64,000 nucleotides of DNA from Thermohalobaculum xanthum. Lineage in GTDB: Bacteria > Pseudomonadota > Alphaproteobacteria > Rhodobacterales > Rhodobacteraceae. The notes beneath the pieces are model-generated. The model searched no databases. It saw nothing but the letters and a program-made list of their open reading frames with translations, and was not told the origin of the DNA. This document shows, in pieces, positions 35,125 to 44,295 of the stretch (position 1 is the stretch's first letter; the number at the start of each line of letters is the position of its first letter). Position numbers and translations under genes: made by a program. The stretch spans positions 186,001 through 250,000 of the forward strand of contig NZ_JAEHHL010000008.1 of NCBI RefSeq assembly GCF_016623495.1, written 5' to 3'.

Positions 35125-38010
35125 CTATTGACCCAGCCGTTCCAGCACCGCGGGGGCGTGGACCTGGTCCGACTTGTAGTTTCCGGTCAGTGCGTACATC
35201 ACCACGTTGATGCCGAAGCGCATCGCCATCTCGCGCTGTCGATCGCCGGCGCGCCCGACCGGTACCAGCGGCCGACCGCTCTCGTCCACCGCCCAGGCCG
35301 CCGCCCAGTCGGCCGAGCCCACGATCACCGGCGAGACGTCGTCGTCGACCCGGTCGAACTGCGGCAGGTCCCCGTCCTCGACCGTCGGCCGGCTGCCCGG
35401 GCGCGGTGCCTCGGCCCAGACGCGACCGCCGCGCCATCGGCCGGGAAAGTCGTTGAGCAGGTAGAAAGTCCGGCTTAGGACATGGTCGCCATCCACCGGC
35501 GCCAGCGGCGGCAGGTTCAGGGACCGCGCGATCTGGCGCATCTCGGCCGCCGAAGCCGCGCCGAAACCCGAGACGCCGTTCTGCGTGTCGATCACCAGCA
35601 TACCGCCATGGGAGATGTAATGCGCGAGGCGCTCGAGCGCGGCCTCGCTCGGCTGCACAGACTCGGTCAGCGGAAAGTAGATCACCGGGATCAGGCTCAG
35701 CTCGTCGGTCTCGGGGTCGACGCCGCGCGGCGGGCCCGGCTCGACCGCCGTGCGGCGCATCAGTTCGTCGCCCAGCCCGACCATCGCGCGCTCGGATAGC
35801 TGGTCGAGCCGCGCGTCCCCCGTCAGCACGTAGCCCAGCGTCGTCTCGGCGGCCACCGACACGTCGTTCGGGCCCGGCTGGGGCCGCGGGGCTTCCGATG
35901 CGACGCCCTCTGCCCGCGCGTGACCCGACCCGGGCAGGCCGGGCGAAATCCCCAGCGCGACCACCGCCAGCACCGCAGCCACGGACTGGCGTGTCGAAGG
36001 CCCGAACCCGGGCAACCGACCCGAGAGCCACAGCGTGGCAAGCGTGTCGAGGGCCGCGAGCACGATCGCGAGCATGAGGAAGGCGGGCGCAAGATCGCGC
36101 GTCTCGGCGCCCCCTAGCGTCTCCGACACGACCCCTGCCGGTGCCGAAGGCATCGGCGCGAGGCGGTCGCCGCCAAGGTGGAGATTGAGCGCCAGGCTCT
36201 CGGCGGCGCCCGCCGCGCGCGGCCCGGCATCGGCGCGCGCGTAAAGCCCCGGCGGCAGCCCCGGGCCCGCACGTCCACCGGCCAGCGACTCGCCCGGAAC
36301 CGGGTCGAGCCCGCCGGGCGCCGACAATGGCTCGCCTTCAGGTCCGATCACCCGCTCGAGGCGCCACTGCGTGCCCTGCAGCTCTTCGGCCGAAGGCACC
36401 GTGGCCGCCTGGCCGGGTGCAAGTGCCACCAGCCGGCCCAGCATCTCGACGAAAAGGCCCGAGATCGGAAGCGACGACCACTCGGGGTCCGCCGATACGT
36501 GGAACAGCACCACGCGGCCCTCGCCCAGCTGCGACGCCGTCACAAGCGGGGTCCCGTCATCCAGGGTCGCCCAGACCTTGCCCACCAGATCGGGGCTCGG
36601 CTCGGCCAGGACCTGGGTGCGGACGTCGACCTCGGACGGCACGACCAGTCGCCTGAACGGCCCGCGCGCGTCCAGCGGGCCCAGCGTTCGCGGCGCACCC
36701 CACGCCAGCGCGCCCCCGAGCACCCGTCCGCCGCGCCGCAGCGTCACAGGCAGAAGCGGGTCCTCCCCGGGTGCCGCGGCGCCCGCCACGGGCTCGCCGA
36801 TCGCAGCCGCGAGGCGCGGCCCGGCGAAGCGCACAAGCAGGCCGCCCGCCTCGACCCATTCGACAAGGGCCGCGCGCTCGCCGGGCGCGAAGGCACCCTG
36901 GTCGGCCAGGAAGATCGCGGCGGGATCACGGCCCAGCGCCTCGGCCAAGGACGCTTCGGTGACGTCGGCCCAGGGCTCGAGCCCCTCGATCAGGTAGCGC
37001 CGCGCCGAGGTAAGCGTGGCGACCTCGCCCTCGGTCGCCGGGTCGATCACCGCCACGGGCACGCGCCGGATCGCGGCATCCGCGAGCGCGGCTCCGCCAG
37101 CCGAGGCGCGCTCGGCAAGCACGACGCGGGTCACCCGCGCGATCAGTTCGGGCGGCAGATCGAAGGTCGCGCGGGCGTAATCCGCGTCCGTTTCGAATTC
37201 CGCCCGCCCCACGGCGATGCGGCGCTCGGGCCCCTCGGGCGTCGTGGCCATTGCCACCACGGCAGCCTCCGCAGGCGCGGCATCCGCCCGCAGCACGTCG
37301 ACCACCATCCGCCCGTCGGCGAGGGCGGGCGGCGTCAGGGCGCGCGCCGGCATGTGCGGTCCGATCATCCGCATCGGCGCAAGACCGGCCAACCGCCCGA
37401 TCAGCGTTGCCGTCGCGTCGTCGTAGGAGAGCCCGTCATGCAGCCACAGGACCTGCGCCAGACCCTCCGGACGCTCCGCCTCGAGCGCGGCCAGCATCGC
37501 CGCGTGGTCGGCCGGCACGGGCTGCGGGCGCGCCGCCTCCAGCTGGCGCCGTGCCACCGCGGCTGCGACCGGCGGCGGCACCGTGTCCGGCGTCGCGGCG
37601 ACGAGCCAAAGCATGACCTGCCGCCCGGACTGCGCCGCCTCGTCCAGCGTGGCCTCCGACAGGGCCACGCGCTCGTCCCAGTCGGGCGCGCTGGCCCAGC
37701 CCTGGTCGATGACGATCAGCACCGGCCCCTCGCCCGCCTCCACCAAGCGGGCCGAGGGGTTCAGCACGGGTTGCGCAAATCCGATGATGACCGCGGCGAT
37801 CATCACCGCGCGCAAAAGCAACAGCCACCACGGCGTCTTCGCCGCCTGGCGCTCGGGGTCCTCGAGCCCCAGCAGCAGGCGCACGCCGGGAAAGATCTGG
37901 GTTTTCGGGCTGGGCGGGATCGCGCGCAGAAGCCACCACAGCAGCGGGATCGCCACAAGCCCGGCCAGCACCCAGGGGCTCAGGAAGCCGAGTGCGCCAA
38001 AGGTGGTCAT
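35125..38010 (-). CDS. BatA-like / DUF4159 membrane protein
   Basis: 961 residues. The N-terminus is an aerotolerance-regulator (BatA) type module: a first helix (FLSPWVLAGLVAIPLLWWLL) and, after TQIFPGVRLL, a second (WWLLLLRAVMIAAVIIGFAQP). A long periplasmic or cytosolic region follows, with further helices around 645-700. The C-terminal 220 residues match DUF4159 (IPVIYFPLTE, ISHGGMLVIDTQNG). It overlaps the DUF58 gene by four bases. The set is conserved in alphaproteobacteria and is thought to act with MoxR in envelope or complex assembly; direct evidence is not available from sequence. Confidence 0.85.
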   Translation of the reverse strand: MTTFGALGFLSPWVLAGLVAIPLLWWLLRAIPPSPKTQIFPGVRLLLGLEDPERQAAKTPWWLLLLRAVMIAAVIIGFAQPVLNPSARLVEAGEGPVLIVIDQGWASAPDWDERVALSEATLDEAAQSGRQVMLWLVAATPDTVPPPVAAAVARRQLEAARPQPVPADHAAMLAALEAERPEGLAQVLWLHDGLSYDDATATLIGRLAGLAPMRMIGPHMPARALTPPALADGRMVVDVLRADAAPAEAAVVAMATTPEGPERRIAVGRAEFETDADYARATFDLPPELIARVTRVVLAERASAGGAALADAAIRRVPVAVIDPATEGEVATLTSARRYLIEGLEPWADVTEASLAEALGRDPAAIFLADQGAFAPGERAALVEWVEAGGLLVRFAGPRLAAAIGEPVAGAAAPGEDPLLPVTLRRGGRVLGGALAWGAPRTLGPLDARGPFRRLVVPSEVDVRTQVLAEPSPDLVGKVWATLDDGTPLVTASQLGEGRVVLFHVSADPEWSSLPISGLFVEMLGRLVALAPGQAATVPSAEELQGTQWRLERVIGPEGEPLSAPGGLDPVPGESLAGGRAGPGLPPGLYARADAGPRAAGAAESLALNLHLGGDRLAPMPSAPAGVVSETLGGAETRDLAPAFLMLAIVLAALDTLATLWLSGRLPGFGPSTRQSVAAVLAVVALGISPGLPGSGHARAEGVASEAPRPQPGPNDVSVAAETTLGYVLTGDARLDQLSERAMVGLGDELMRRTAVEPGPPRGVDPETDELSLIPVIYFPLTESVQPSEAALERLAHYISHGGMLVIDTQNGVSGFGAASAAEMRQIARSLNLPPLAPVDGDHVLSRTFYLLNDFPGRWRGGRVWAEAPRPGSRPTVEDGDLPQFDRVDDDVSPVIVGSADWAAAWAVDESGRPLVPVGRAGDRQREMAMRFGINVVMYALTGNYKSDQVHAPAVLERLGQ

Positions 38011-38918
38011 CGCCCGCCACCAATGAAGGCGTGGAGCCGCAGCAGCGCCCTGCGCGGGCTCTCGTCGGTGCGGTGCAGCAGCAGCTGCCAGCCCGCCGCG
38101 CGCGCGACGCGGTCGAGCTCGTCACGCCGCTCGGCAAGGCGCTGGCGATAGCGATCCTTCAGCGCGGCTGCCTGGTCCGTCTCGTGCCGCACCGCGCGCG
38201 CCACGCTCTCGAACCGGGTTCGGCCGATGAAGGGGAATTCTTCCTCAACAGGATCGAGGATCTGGACATAGACCCCGCCGATACCCTGGCCCGCGGCGCG
38301 TCTCAGCGCCGGCAGGACCTGCTCGCGCGGTCCCATGAAGTCCGAGAAGAAGATGATCCGTCCCGAGCGCGGCAGCGCGAATTCGACCGGCGCGCCGTAG
38401 TCGGGCGCATCCGGCTCCACCGGCGCGGTCAAAAGCCCCGCCATGCGCTGCAACTGACGCTCGCCCGTGCGCGGCTGCTCGGCCTCGGTGCCGATCAGGC
38501 CATAGCGCTCGCCTCCGCGCGAAAGCAGCACGGCCACCGACAGCGCCAGCAACGCCGCGCGTTCGGCCTTGGTGCGGGCGCTCGCGTCCGAGCGGAACTG
38601 CATCGAGCGCGCCCGGTCGACCCACAGCAGCACGGTCTCGGCTGCCTCCCACTCCATCTCGCGAATATAGAGCCGGTCCGAACGCGCCGATCGTCGCCAG
38701 TCGATCTGGCTAAGCGCGTCCCCCGGCTGCGCCGCACGGTATTGCCAGAAGGTCTCGCCCGGCCCGGCCTGCCGCCGCCCGTGAACGCCGGTGGCCACCG
38801 AGGCCACCAGCCGCTCGGCCTCGACCAGCAGCGCCGGAAGGGATCCTGAAACCCGCTCGGCATCACGGCGAAGCCAGCCCGCCCGGTCACGGCTTGCGCG
38901 GGAGGCGGGCTCCGCCAT
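38007..38918 (-). CDS. DUF58-family protein
   Basis: 303 residues with the DUF58 core GETFWQYRAAQPGDALSQ and IDWRRSARSD followed by REMEWE, and a vWA-like part (VLLWVDRARSM). DUF58 proteins are regular partners of MoxR AAA ATPases. Its ATG overlaps the moxR stop (TGATG) and its stop overlaps the next gene, so the four proteins are translated as a unit. It is probably cytosolic, and its role is not defined. Confidence 0.9.
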   Translation of the reverse strand: MAEPASRASRDRAGWLRRDAERVSGSLPALLVEAERLVASVATGVHGRRQAGPGETFWQYRAAQPGDALSQIDWRRSARSDRLYIREMEWEAAETVLLWVDRARSMQFRSDASARTKAERAALLALSVAVLLSRGGERYGLIGTEAEQPRTGERQLQRMAGLLTAPVEPDAPDYGAPVEFALPRSGRIIFFSDFMGPREQVLPALRRAAGQGIGGVYVQILDPVEEEFPFIGRTRFESVARAVRHETDQAAALKDRYRQRLAERRDELDRVARAAGWQLLLHRTDESPRRALLRLHAFIGGGR

Positions 38919-39913
38919 CAGGCGGCCTCCTCGAGCCTCAGCCCGGCCATGATCTCGGCGATCACGCCGCGGATCGTCGCGCCTTCGGCGCGCGCGGCAA
39001 AGGTCAGCGCCATGCGGTGCGTGAGCGCCGGCACGGCAAGCGCCTCGACATCCGCGAGCGACGGCGCAAGCCGCCCCTGAATCAGCGCGCGCGCCCTGAC
39101 GGCCAGCATCAGCGCCTGCGCGGCCCGAGGACCGGGGCCCCAGGCCAGGCGGCCGCGCGCGGCCTCGGAGGCCTCGGCGGCCTCGGGGCGGGCGGCGCGC
39201 ACCAGCGTCAGGATCGCCTCGACGACCTGCTCGCCCACCGGCATCGCCCGCACCAGCCGTTGCAGCGCGATCAGGCCAGCGGCATCGAGCACCTGCTCGG
39301 CCTCGGCATCGGCGATGCCCGTGGTCGCCAGCAGGATGTCGCGCTCCTCGTCGCGGCTGGGATAGTCGACGTCGATCTGCAGCAGGAAGCGGTCGAGCTG
39401 CGCCTCGGGCAGCGGATAGGTTCCTTCCTGCTCGATCGGGTTCTGGGTGGCCAGTACATGGAAAGGCCGCGCCAGCGCGCGGTGCTGGCCCGCCACCGTC
39501 ACCTCGCCCTCCTGCATCGCCTGCAGCAGCGCCGATTGCGTCCGGGGGCTTGCGCGGTTGATCTCGTCGGCCAGCAACAGCTGGGTGAAGATCGGCCCCT
39601 CGATGAACTTGAAGAGACGCGAGCCGTCCTTGCCCTCCTCGAGGACCTCCGAGCCGAGGATATCCGCCGGCATCAGGTCGGGCGTGAACTGGATGCGATT
39701 CGCGTCGAGCCCCAGAACCGTCCCGAAAGTCGAGACGAGCCGGGTCTTGGCGAGGCCGGGAACGCCCACCAGAAGCGCGTGACCGCCGGAAAGAATCGCC
39801 GTGAGCGCAAGCTCGACAACGTCCGATTGGCCGATGATGCGCTTGGCAATCTCGGCCCTCGCCCGCGCCAGCGTCTGTCCGGCTTCCTCGATTTCCTGCA
39901 CGGGGTCGGTCAT
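38918..39913 (-). CDS. MoxR-family AAA+ ATPase
   Basis: 331 residues. Walker A GVPGLAKT is at 50-57, Walker B is in LLLADEINRASP (about 115), and the sensor block is ATQNPIEQEGTYPLPEAQLDRF. MoxR ATPases act as chaperones that help assemble or activate protein complexes, often with vWA or DUF58 partners. It is the first gene of a four-gene minus-strand operon. The ATG at 39913 gives the standard MoxR N-terminus; the frame is open further upstream without similarity. A palindromic region lies upstream. Confidence 0.93.
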   Translation of the reverse strand: MTDPVQEIEEAGQTLARARAEIAKRIIGQSDVVELALTAILSGGHALLVGVPGLAKTRLVSTFGTVLGLDANRIQFTPDLMPADILGSEVLEEGKDGSRLFKFIEGPIFTQLLLADEINRASPRTQSALLQAMQEGEVTVAGQHRALARPFHVLATQNPIEQEGTYPLPEAQLDRFLLQIDVDYPSRDEERDILLATTGIADAEAEQVLDAAGLIALQRLVRAMPVGEQVVEAILTLVRAARPEAAEASEAARGRLAWGPGPRAAQALMLAVRARALIQGRLAPSLADVEALAVPALTHRMALTFAARAEGATIRGVIAEIMAGLRLEEAA

Positions 39914-39944
39914 GTTCGCGGCCTCCCGGGGGTTTGGCTTCTGG

Positions 39945-39982
39945 TTCACTATCCCTACCATAAGGTATGCGGCATCAGTGAA
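39945..39982. promoter_or_regulatory. Palindromes in the moxR/DUF1285 divergent gap
   Basis: The 90-base gap contains TTCACT (39945-39950) and AGTGAA (39977-39982) as an inverted pair, and inside it the palindrome TACC-ATAA-GGTA (39956-39967). GATAGT on the minus strand (39948-39953) may be the moxR -10; the same hexamer is before gcdH. This may be an operator for one or both genes. Confidence 0.4.
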
Positions 39983-40003
39983 AGGCAACAGGGGGTTCAC
40001 GCG

Positions 40004-40609
40004 ATGGTTTCCGACACCAAGACCGATCCGGGCGCCGCCGACGCGCTCGCCAAGGCTGTCGGCGCCGCGACCAGGGGCAAGAAGGGCCCTCCGCCCGTGC
40101 ACCTGTGGAACCCGCCCTATTGCGGCGATCTCGACATCCGCATCGCCCGCAACGGCCAGTGGTGGTATCTCGGCACGCCGATCGGGCGGATCGAGCTGGT
40201 GGAGCTCTTCGCCTCGGTCCTCAAGCTCGAGGACGGCAAGCACTATCTCGTCACACCAGTCGAGAAGATCGGCATCACCGTGGACGACGCGCCATTCGTG
40301 GCCGTCGATTTCCGCGTCGAGAACCACGGCCCCGGACAGGTGCTGGTGTTCGAGACGAACGTGGGCGACGAGACCGCCGCCGGCCCCGAGAACCCGATCC
40401 GCGTCGCCCGCGACCCGCAGACGGGCGAGCCCTCGCCCTATGTCCATGTGCGCCGCGGGCTCGAGGCGCTGATCGACCGCAAGAGCTTCTACCGCCTCGT
40501 CGAGATCGGCGAGCACGAGGAAATCGAGGGCACGCGCTGGTTCGGCCTGCGCTCGGGCGGGCAGTTCTTCCCCATCATTCCCTCGGTCGAGATGGAGGTG
40601 GAGGCCTGA
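40004..40609 (+). CDS. DUF1285-family protein
   Basis: 201 residues. The DUF1285 pattern is clear in CGDLDIRIARNGQWWYLGTP, VTPVEKIGITVDDAPF and the ending GQFFPII. It is a conserved proteobacterial protein of unknown function with a predicted two-domain beta fold and no signal peptide. It is divergent from moxR, and 78 bases before the NUDIX gene. Confidence 0.88.
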   Translation: MVSDTKTDPGAADALAKAVGAATRGKKGPPPVHLWNPPYCGDLDIRIARNGQWWYLGTPIGRIELVELFASVLKLEDGKHYLVTPVEKIGITVDDAPFVAVDFRVENHGPGQVLVFETNVGDETAAGPENPIRVARDPQTGEPSPYVHVRRGLEALIDRKSFYRLVEIGEHEEIEGTRWFGLRSGGQFFPIIPSVEMEVEA

Positions 40610-40652
40610 GCGGCGCCGGCGCCCACTGCCCCGCGGGGCGGCGCGACAGGGC

Positions 40653-40682
40653 TTGATCGGGCGCGAGGCTTTGCGCATCTAT
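40653..40682 (+). promoter_or_regulatory. Candidate near-leaderless promoter of the NUDIX gene
   Basis: TTGATC, an 18-base spacer and ATCTAT. Only five bases lie between the -10 and the ATG at 40688. There is no Shine-Dalgarno sequence. Same arrangement as before 6052 and 17380. Confidence 0.4.
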
Positions 40683-40687
40683 CTGCC

Positions 40688-41314
40688 ATGCCAATCGCGC
40701 TCGCGGATATCACAGCTGCCCTTGCCCTGCCGCCGCTGGGCAACCGCTCGGATTTCGACCTGAACCCCGAGGTGCGCGCGGCCCTCGCTCCGGGACTCAA
40801 GCAGCGCCCTGCGGCCATCCTCTGCCCGTTGATCGAACGCCCGGCCGGCCTTCACGTGGTGCTGACGCGCCGGGCCACCCATCTCAAGCATCATGCCGGG
40901 CAGATCAGCTTTCCGGGCGGCAAGGTGGACCAGAAGGACCCATCGCCCCTGGCCACCGCGCTGCGCGAGGCCGAGGAAGAGATCGGCATGCTGCCCGACC
41001 AGATCGACGTGCTGGGCACGCTTGACCCCTACCTGACCTCGACGGGCTTTCGGGTCACCCCGTTCGTGGGCCTCGTCGCGCCCGCATGGCGCGCGCTGCC
41101 CGACCCGAACGAGGTGGAGGAAGTCTTCGAGGCACCCCTCGACTTCCTCATGGACCCGACCAACCGCCTGCGCCATCACCGGGAATGGCAGGGGTCGCGG
41201 CGCTATTTCTACGCGATGCCCTGGGGCGACTACTACATCTGGGGCGCCACCGCGGGCATGCTCAAGGGCCTGGCCGACCGGCTCGCCGTGCTCGCCGAGC
41301 AGGGTGCGGCATGA
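40688..41314 (+). CDS. CoA pyrophosphatase (NUDIX hydrolase)
   Basis: 208 residues. The NUDIX box is in the CoA-pyrophosphatase form: GGKVDQKDPSPL followed by REAEEEIGM (about residues 79-103). The upstream LTRRATHLKHHAGQISFPGG segment is diagnostic of the CoA subfamily. It cleaves CoA to phosphopantetheine and 3',5'-ADP, perhaps clearing damaged CoA. Its stop overlaps the CCA enzyme start (ATGA). Confidence 0.92.
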   Translation: MPIALADITAALALPPLGNRSDFDLNPEVRAALAPGLKQRPAAILCPLIERPAGLHVVLTRRATHLKHHAGQISFPGGKVDQKDPSPLATALREAEEEIGMLPDQIDVLGTLDPYLTSTGFRVTPFVGLVAPAWRALPDPNEVEEVFEAPLDFLMDPTNRLRHHREWQGSRRYFYAMPWGDYYIWGATAGMLKGLADRLAVLAEQGAA

Positions 41315-42528
41315 TCGTCGACCTCGCAGGCAGCATCGATCCCGACTGGCGCACGGACCGGTTCGTCAGCGGCAAATGGCTCGACGATCCCGAGCTCGCC
41401 GCCGTGCTTTCCGCCCTTCGCGGCGAAGCGTTCTTCGTCGGCGGCTGCGTGCGCAACGCGCTGCTGGGCGAGCAGCCGGGCGATATCGACCTCGCCACGC
41501 CGCTCACCCCCGACGAGGTCAGCGCCCGCCTGGCCGAGGCCGGGCTCAGCGCCGTCCCGACCGGGCTCGAGCACGGCACCATCACCGCCGTTTCCGGCCA
41601 CAGGGGGTTCGAGATCACCACCTTCCGCGCCGATGTCGAGACCCATGGCCGCCATGCCACGGTCGCCTTCTCGACCGACATGAGCACGGATGCCGAGCGG
41701 CGCGACCTGACCATCAACGCGCTCTATGCCGATGGCGCGGGACGGGTCATCGACCCGCTCGGCGGGCTTGCGGACCTAGACGCGCGCCGCATCCGGTTCA
41801 TCGGCGACCCGCATGACCGGATCCGCGAGGATTACCTGCGCATCCTGCGCTTCTTCCGGTTCACCGCATGGTATGGCGGCGACGGCATCGAGCCCGATGG
41901 GCTGGCCGCCTGCGCCGAACTGGCCGAGGGCATCGGCCGCCTCGCGCGCGAGCGCATCGGCGCCGAGCTGCGCAAGCTGCTCGCCGCCCGCGATCCCGCC
42001 CCCGCCATGGCGGCGATGCAGGCGGCGGGCGTCCTCTGGCGCTGCCTCGCGGGTGCCGACACCGCGCTGCTCGCGCCCCTCGTCCATGCCGAGGCCGAGG
42101 CCAGGCACGAGCCCGACTGGCTCGTGCGCCTTGCGGCGCTAGGAGCAACCGGCGAGGCCGAGGCGCTTCGCCTGTCGAACGCGGACGCCACGACGCTCGA
42201 GGCCATCCGCAGCGCCATGCAGGATACCGGCCCCATCGCCGCGACGGCATTCCGCCGTGGCGCCCGCGTGGCCTGGGCACGGCTCCTGCTCGCGGCCGCG
42301 GCCGGCGCGCCGCCGCGCAGCTGGCACGACGCCGCGCAGGCGATCGACCAGGCGGCGGCCTCGCCCTTGCCGATCCGCGCACGCGACCTGATCGCCGCCG
42401 GGATGGAGCCCGGTCCCGGCATTGGCCGCGCCCTCGCGCATGCCGAGGCCGCATGGGTCGACAGCGGGTTTTCGCTGGACAAGGCCGCGCTGCTGACGCA
42501 GGCTCTCCACATAGGTCAACATAGCTGA
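41311..42528 (+). CDS. cca: CCA tRNA nucleotidyltransferase
   Basis: 405 residues. It adds or repairs the 3' CCA of tRNAs. The nucleotidyltransferase head has FFVGGCVRNALLG and GDIDLATP, followed by the RRDLTINAL block and the RNA- and nucleotide-binding helical part (DRIREDYLRILRFFRF). The tail is rich in Ala. The start codon ATG overlaps the NUDIX stop. Confidence 0.94.
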   Translation: MIVDLAGSIDPDWRTDRFVSGKWLDDPELAAVLSALRGEAFFVGGCVRNALLGEQPGDIDLATPLTPDEVSARLAEAGLSAVPTGLEHGTITAVSGHRGFEITTFRADVETHGRHATVAFSTDMSTDAERRDLTINALYADGAGRVIDPLGGLADLDARRIRFIGDPHDRIREDYLRILRFFRFTAWYGGDGIEPDGLAACAELAEGIGRLARERIGAELRKLLAARDPAPAMAAMQAAGVLWRCLAGADTALLAPLVHAEAEARHEPDWLVRLAALGATGEAEALRLSNADATTLEAIRSAMQDTGPIAATAFRRGARVAWARLLLAAAAGAPPRSWHDAAQAIDQAAASPLPIRARDLIAAGMEPGPGIGRALAHAEAAWVDSGFSLDKAALLTQALHIGQHS

Positions 42529-42547
42529 CTATAAGTCGGACGATTCC

Positions 42548-43144
42548 ATGGGCTGGGAGACGATCATCGCGCTTGCGGGCTTTGCCCTGGCGTCCACATG
42601 GACGCCGGGTCCGAACAACATGATGCTCGCCTCATCGGGCGCGACCTTCGGCTTCCGACGCACGCTGCCCCACGCCCTTGGCGTGGCGCTGGGCTTTCCG
42701 GTCATGCTGTTTCTGATCGCATTGGGCCTGGGCGAGGCGTTCAAGCGCGCGCCCGCCTTCGGCGCGGCCCTGGGCTGGGTCGGCTGCGGCGTGATGCTGT
42801 GGCTGGCCTGGCGTATCGCGACCGCCAGGGCCGCCGGCTCAAGGCGCCGCCCGCGCCCCCTCAGCTTCGCCGAGGCCTCGGCCTTCCAGTGGATCAACCC
42901 CAAGGCCTGGGTCATGAGTATCGGCGTCTCGGCCAGCTTCGCGACGGGCGCGCGCCCGGTGCTCGAGGCCGCGGTCGCGGCCGGCATCTTCGTGCTCTCC
43001 GGGTTGTCCTCTGCCCCAGGCTGGGCCGCGTTCGGCGCAGGGCTGGGGCGCCTGCTCGGTGACGGATGGCGCCTGCGCGCCTTCAATATCGCCATGGCAG
43101 CCCTGCTCGCCGCCTCGGCGCTGTGGCTCGTGCTCGACGCCTGA
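42548..43144 (+). CDS. LysE-family amino acid exporter
   Basis: 198 residues with about six hydrophobic segments. The family mark TPGPNNMMLASSGATFG is near residues 18-34 and WINPKAW near residue 118. RhtB/LysE proteins export amino acids and derivatives; the substrate is unknown. It follows cca by 19 bases. TATAAG lies in that gap and could be a -10 of its own promoter. Confidence 0.88.
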   Translation: MGWETIIALAGFALASTWTPGPNNMMLASSGATFGFRRTLPHALGVALGFPVMLFLIALGLGEAFKRAPAFGAALGWVGCGVMLWLAWRIATARAAGSRRRPRPLSFAEASAFQWINPKAWVMSIGVSASFATGARPVLEAAVAAGIFVLSGLSSAPGWAAFGAGLGRLLGDGWRLRAFNIAMAALLAASALWLVLDA

Positions 43145-43151
43145 CCGCCGG

Positions 43152-43778
43152 TCAGCCCGCGGCGTCGCCTGCCACGGGCGAAGCTCCACGCACCGCGATG
43201 CGGCGGGCATGCCCACCCCACCACGGATCGGCCGCGAGGTGACGCCGCAAGGGCGTGTCGGTCTCCCGCGGCGCGTTCTCGATGTACCGCACCGCCTCGT
43301 CGAGGCTCTCGCCCGCAAGTCCCCGGAGATATGCAACCGCGCGCGGGATCGAGAACGGCTCGCCAAGATGCTCGTCGAAATTCGACGGCAGGTCGGTCCA
43401 GACCGCGCCCTTCCTGCCGGTCTCGCGGCACCACGCGGCCACGGCATCGACCACCTGCGACGTTGCACCTGCGGCCGTACCGGTCACCAGGCAGACCCGG
43501 CCGACATGGTCCTCGGTGGCGCGCTCACGGCGGGCGAGGTCGGTGACGACATGCTCGATCCGGTCACGGCGCGAGGCGACCGCGTGGGTCGCGCAGCCGA
43601 CGCCGTGTCGCGCATCGAGGCAGACGACGAGGCCCATCTTCCGCTTGGGGCTCACGCGCGTGAACTCCATCGGCAGACGCGGCCCCGCGCGCATCAGCCA
43701 CGGGCCCTCGACATGCGGCGCCAGATTCTCGAGGTCCCAGATCAGCGACCCCCAGCCCAGGACAACGTACTGCGACAC
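43152..43778 (-). CDS. Gamma-glutamylcyclotransferase-like protein, unclear
   Basis: 208 residues from a GTG start (43778). The N-terminal YVVLGWGSLIWD resembles the YGSL signature of the gamma-glutamylcyclotransferase fold, and the middle has GAVWTDLPSNFD. The match is partial and the family of these longer bacterial proteins is not well defined. GGATGGAG precedes the start. The gene converges on the LysE gene, seven bases apart. Confidence 0.6.
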   Translation of the reverse strand: MSQYVVLGWGSLIWDLENLAPHVEGPWLMRAGPRLPMEFTRVSPKRKMGLVVCLDARHGVGCATHAVASRRDRIEHVVTDLARRERATEDHVGRVCLVTGTAAGATSQVVDAVAAWCRETGRKGAVWTDLPSNFDEHLGEPFSIPRAVAYLRGLAGESLDEAVRYIENAPRETDTPLRRHLAADPWWGGHARRIAVRGASPVAGDAAG

Positions 43779-43903
43779 GGCTCCATCCAATCGCGGGGGC
43801 GGGCGACACGGTCTTGCAAAGGCTGCACCGCCCAGACATCTTGTCGCCACAGAGTAACGCCATTCTCGCGTCCCGAGCGTGGTCCTGCAACACCGGTCAC
43901 CCG

Positions 43904-44281
43904 ATGTCCGATATCGAAACCGAAGCCGTCCTCGAGGCGAACGAGGCATTTTACCGATCGATGCGCGCCAGCGATCTCGGCGCCATGAACGCACTGTGGT
44001 CGCGCACGCGACGGGTCAGCTGCACCCATCCCCAGGGCCCGAGCCTGTTCGGGCGCGAGGCCGTCATGGAAAGCTGGCGCGTGATCTTCGCGCGCGCCGA
44101 GGGCGTCCCCATCCACGCGACCGGCGCCCACGCCGTTCTGACCGGCAAGACCGCGATGATCCTGTGCCGCGAGGAGGTGGGCCCGACCCACCTCATCGCC
44201 ACCAACATCTTCGTCCGCGAGGGCGATTCCTGGCGCATGGTCAACCACCAGTCGGCACCAGTCCCCGGCGGCACGGCGTAA
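43904..44281 (+). CDS. SnoaL/NTF2-like protein
   Basis: 125 residues. The pattern VLEANEAFYRSMRASDLGAM, LWS, then VSCTHPQG and the C-terminal WRMVNHQSAP match a small NTF2-like family (SnoaL-3 type) common in Proteobacteria. It may be an uncharacterised ligand-binding enzyme. It has no evident ribosome binding site, and is divergent from the preceding gene. Confidence 0.8.
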   Translation: MSDIETEAVLEANEAFYRSMRASDLGAMNALWSRTRRVSCTHPQGPSLFGREAVMESWRVIFARAEGVPIHATGAHAVLTGKTAMILCREEVGPTHLIATNIFVREGDSWRMVNHQSAPVPGGTA

Positions 44282-44295
44282 GGGGCGGGGTGCCG

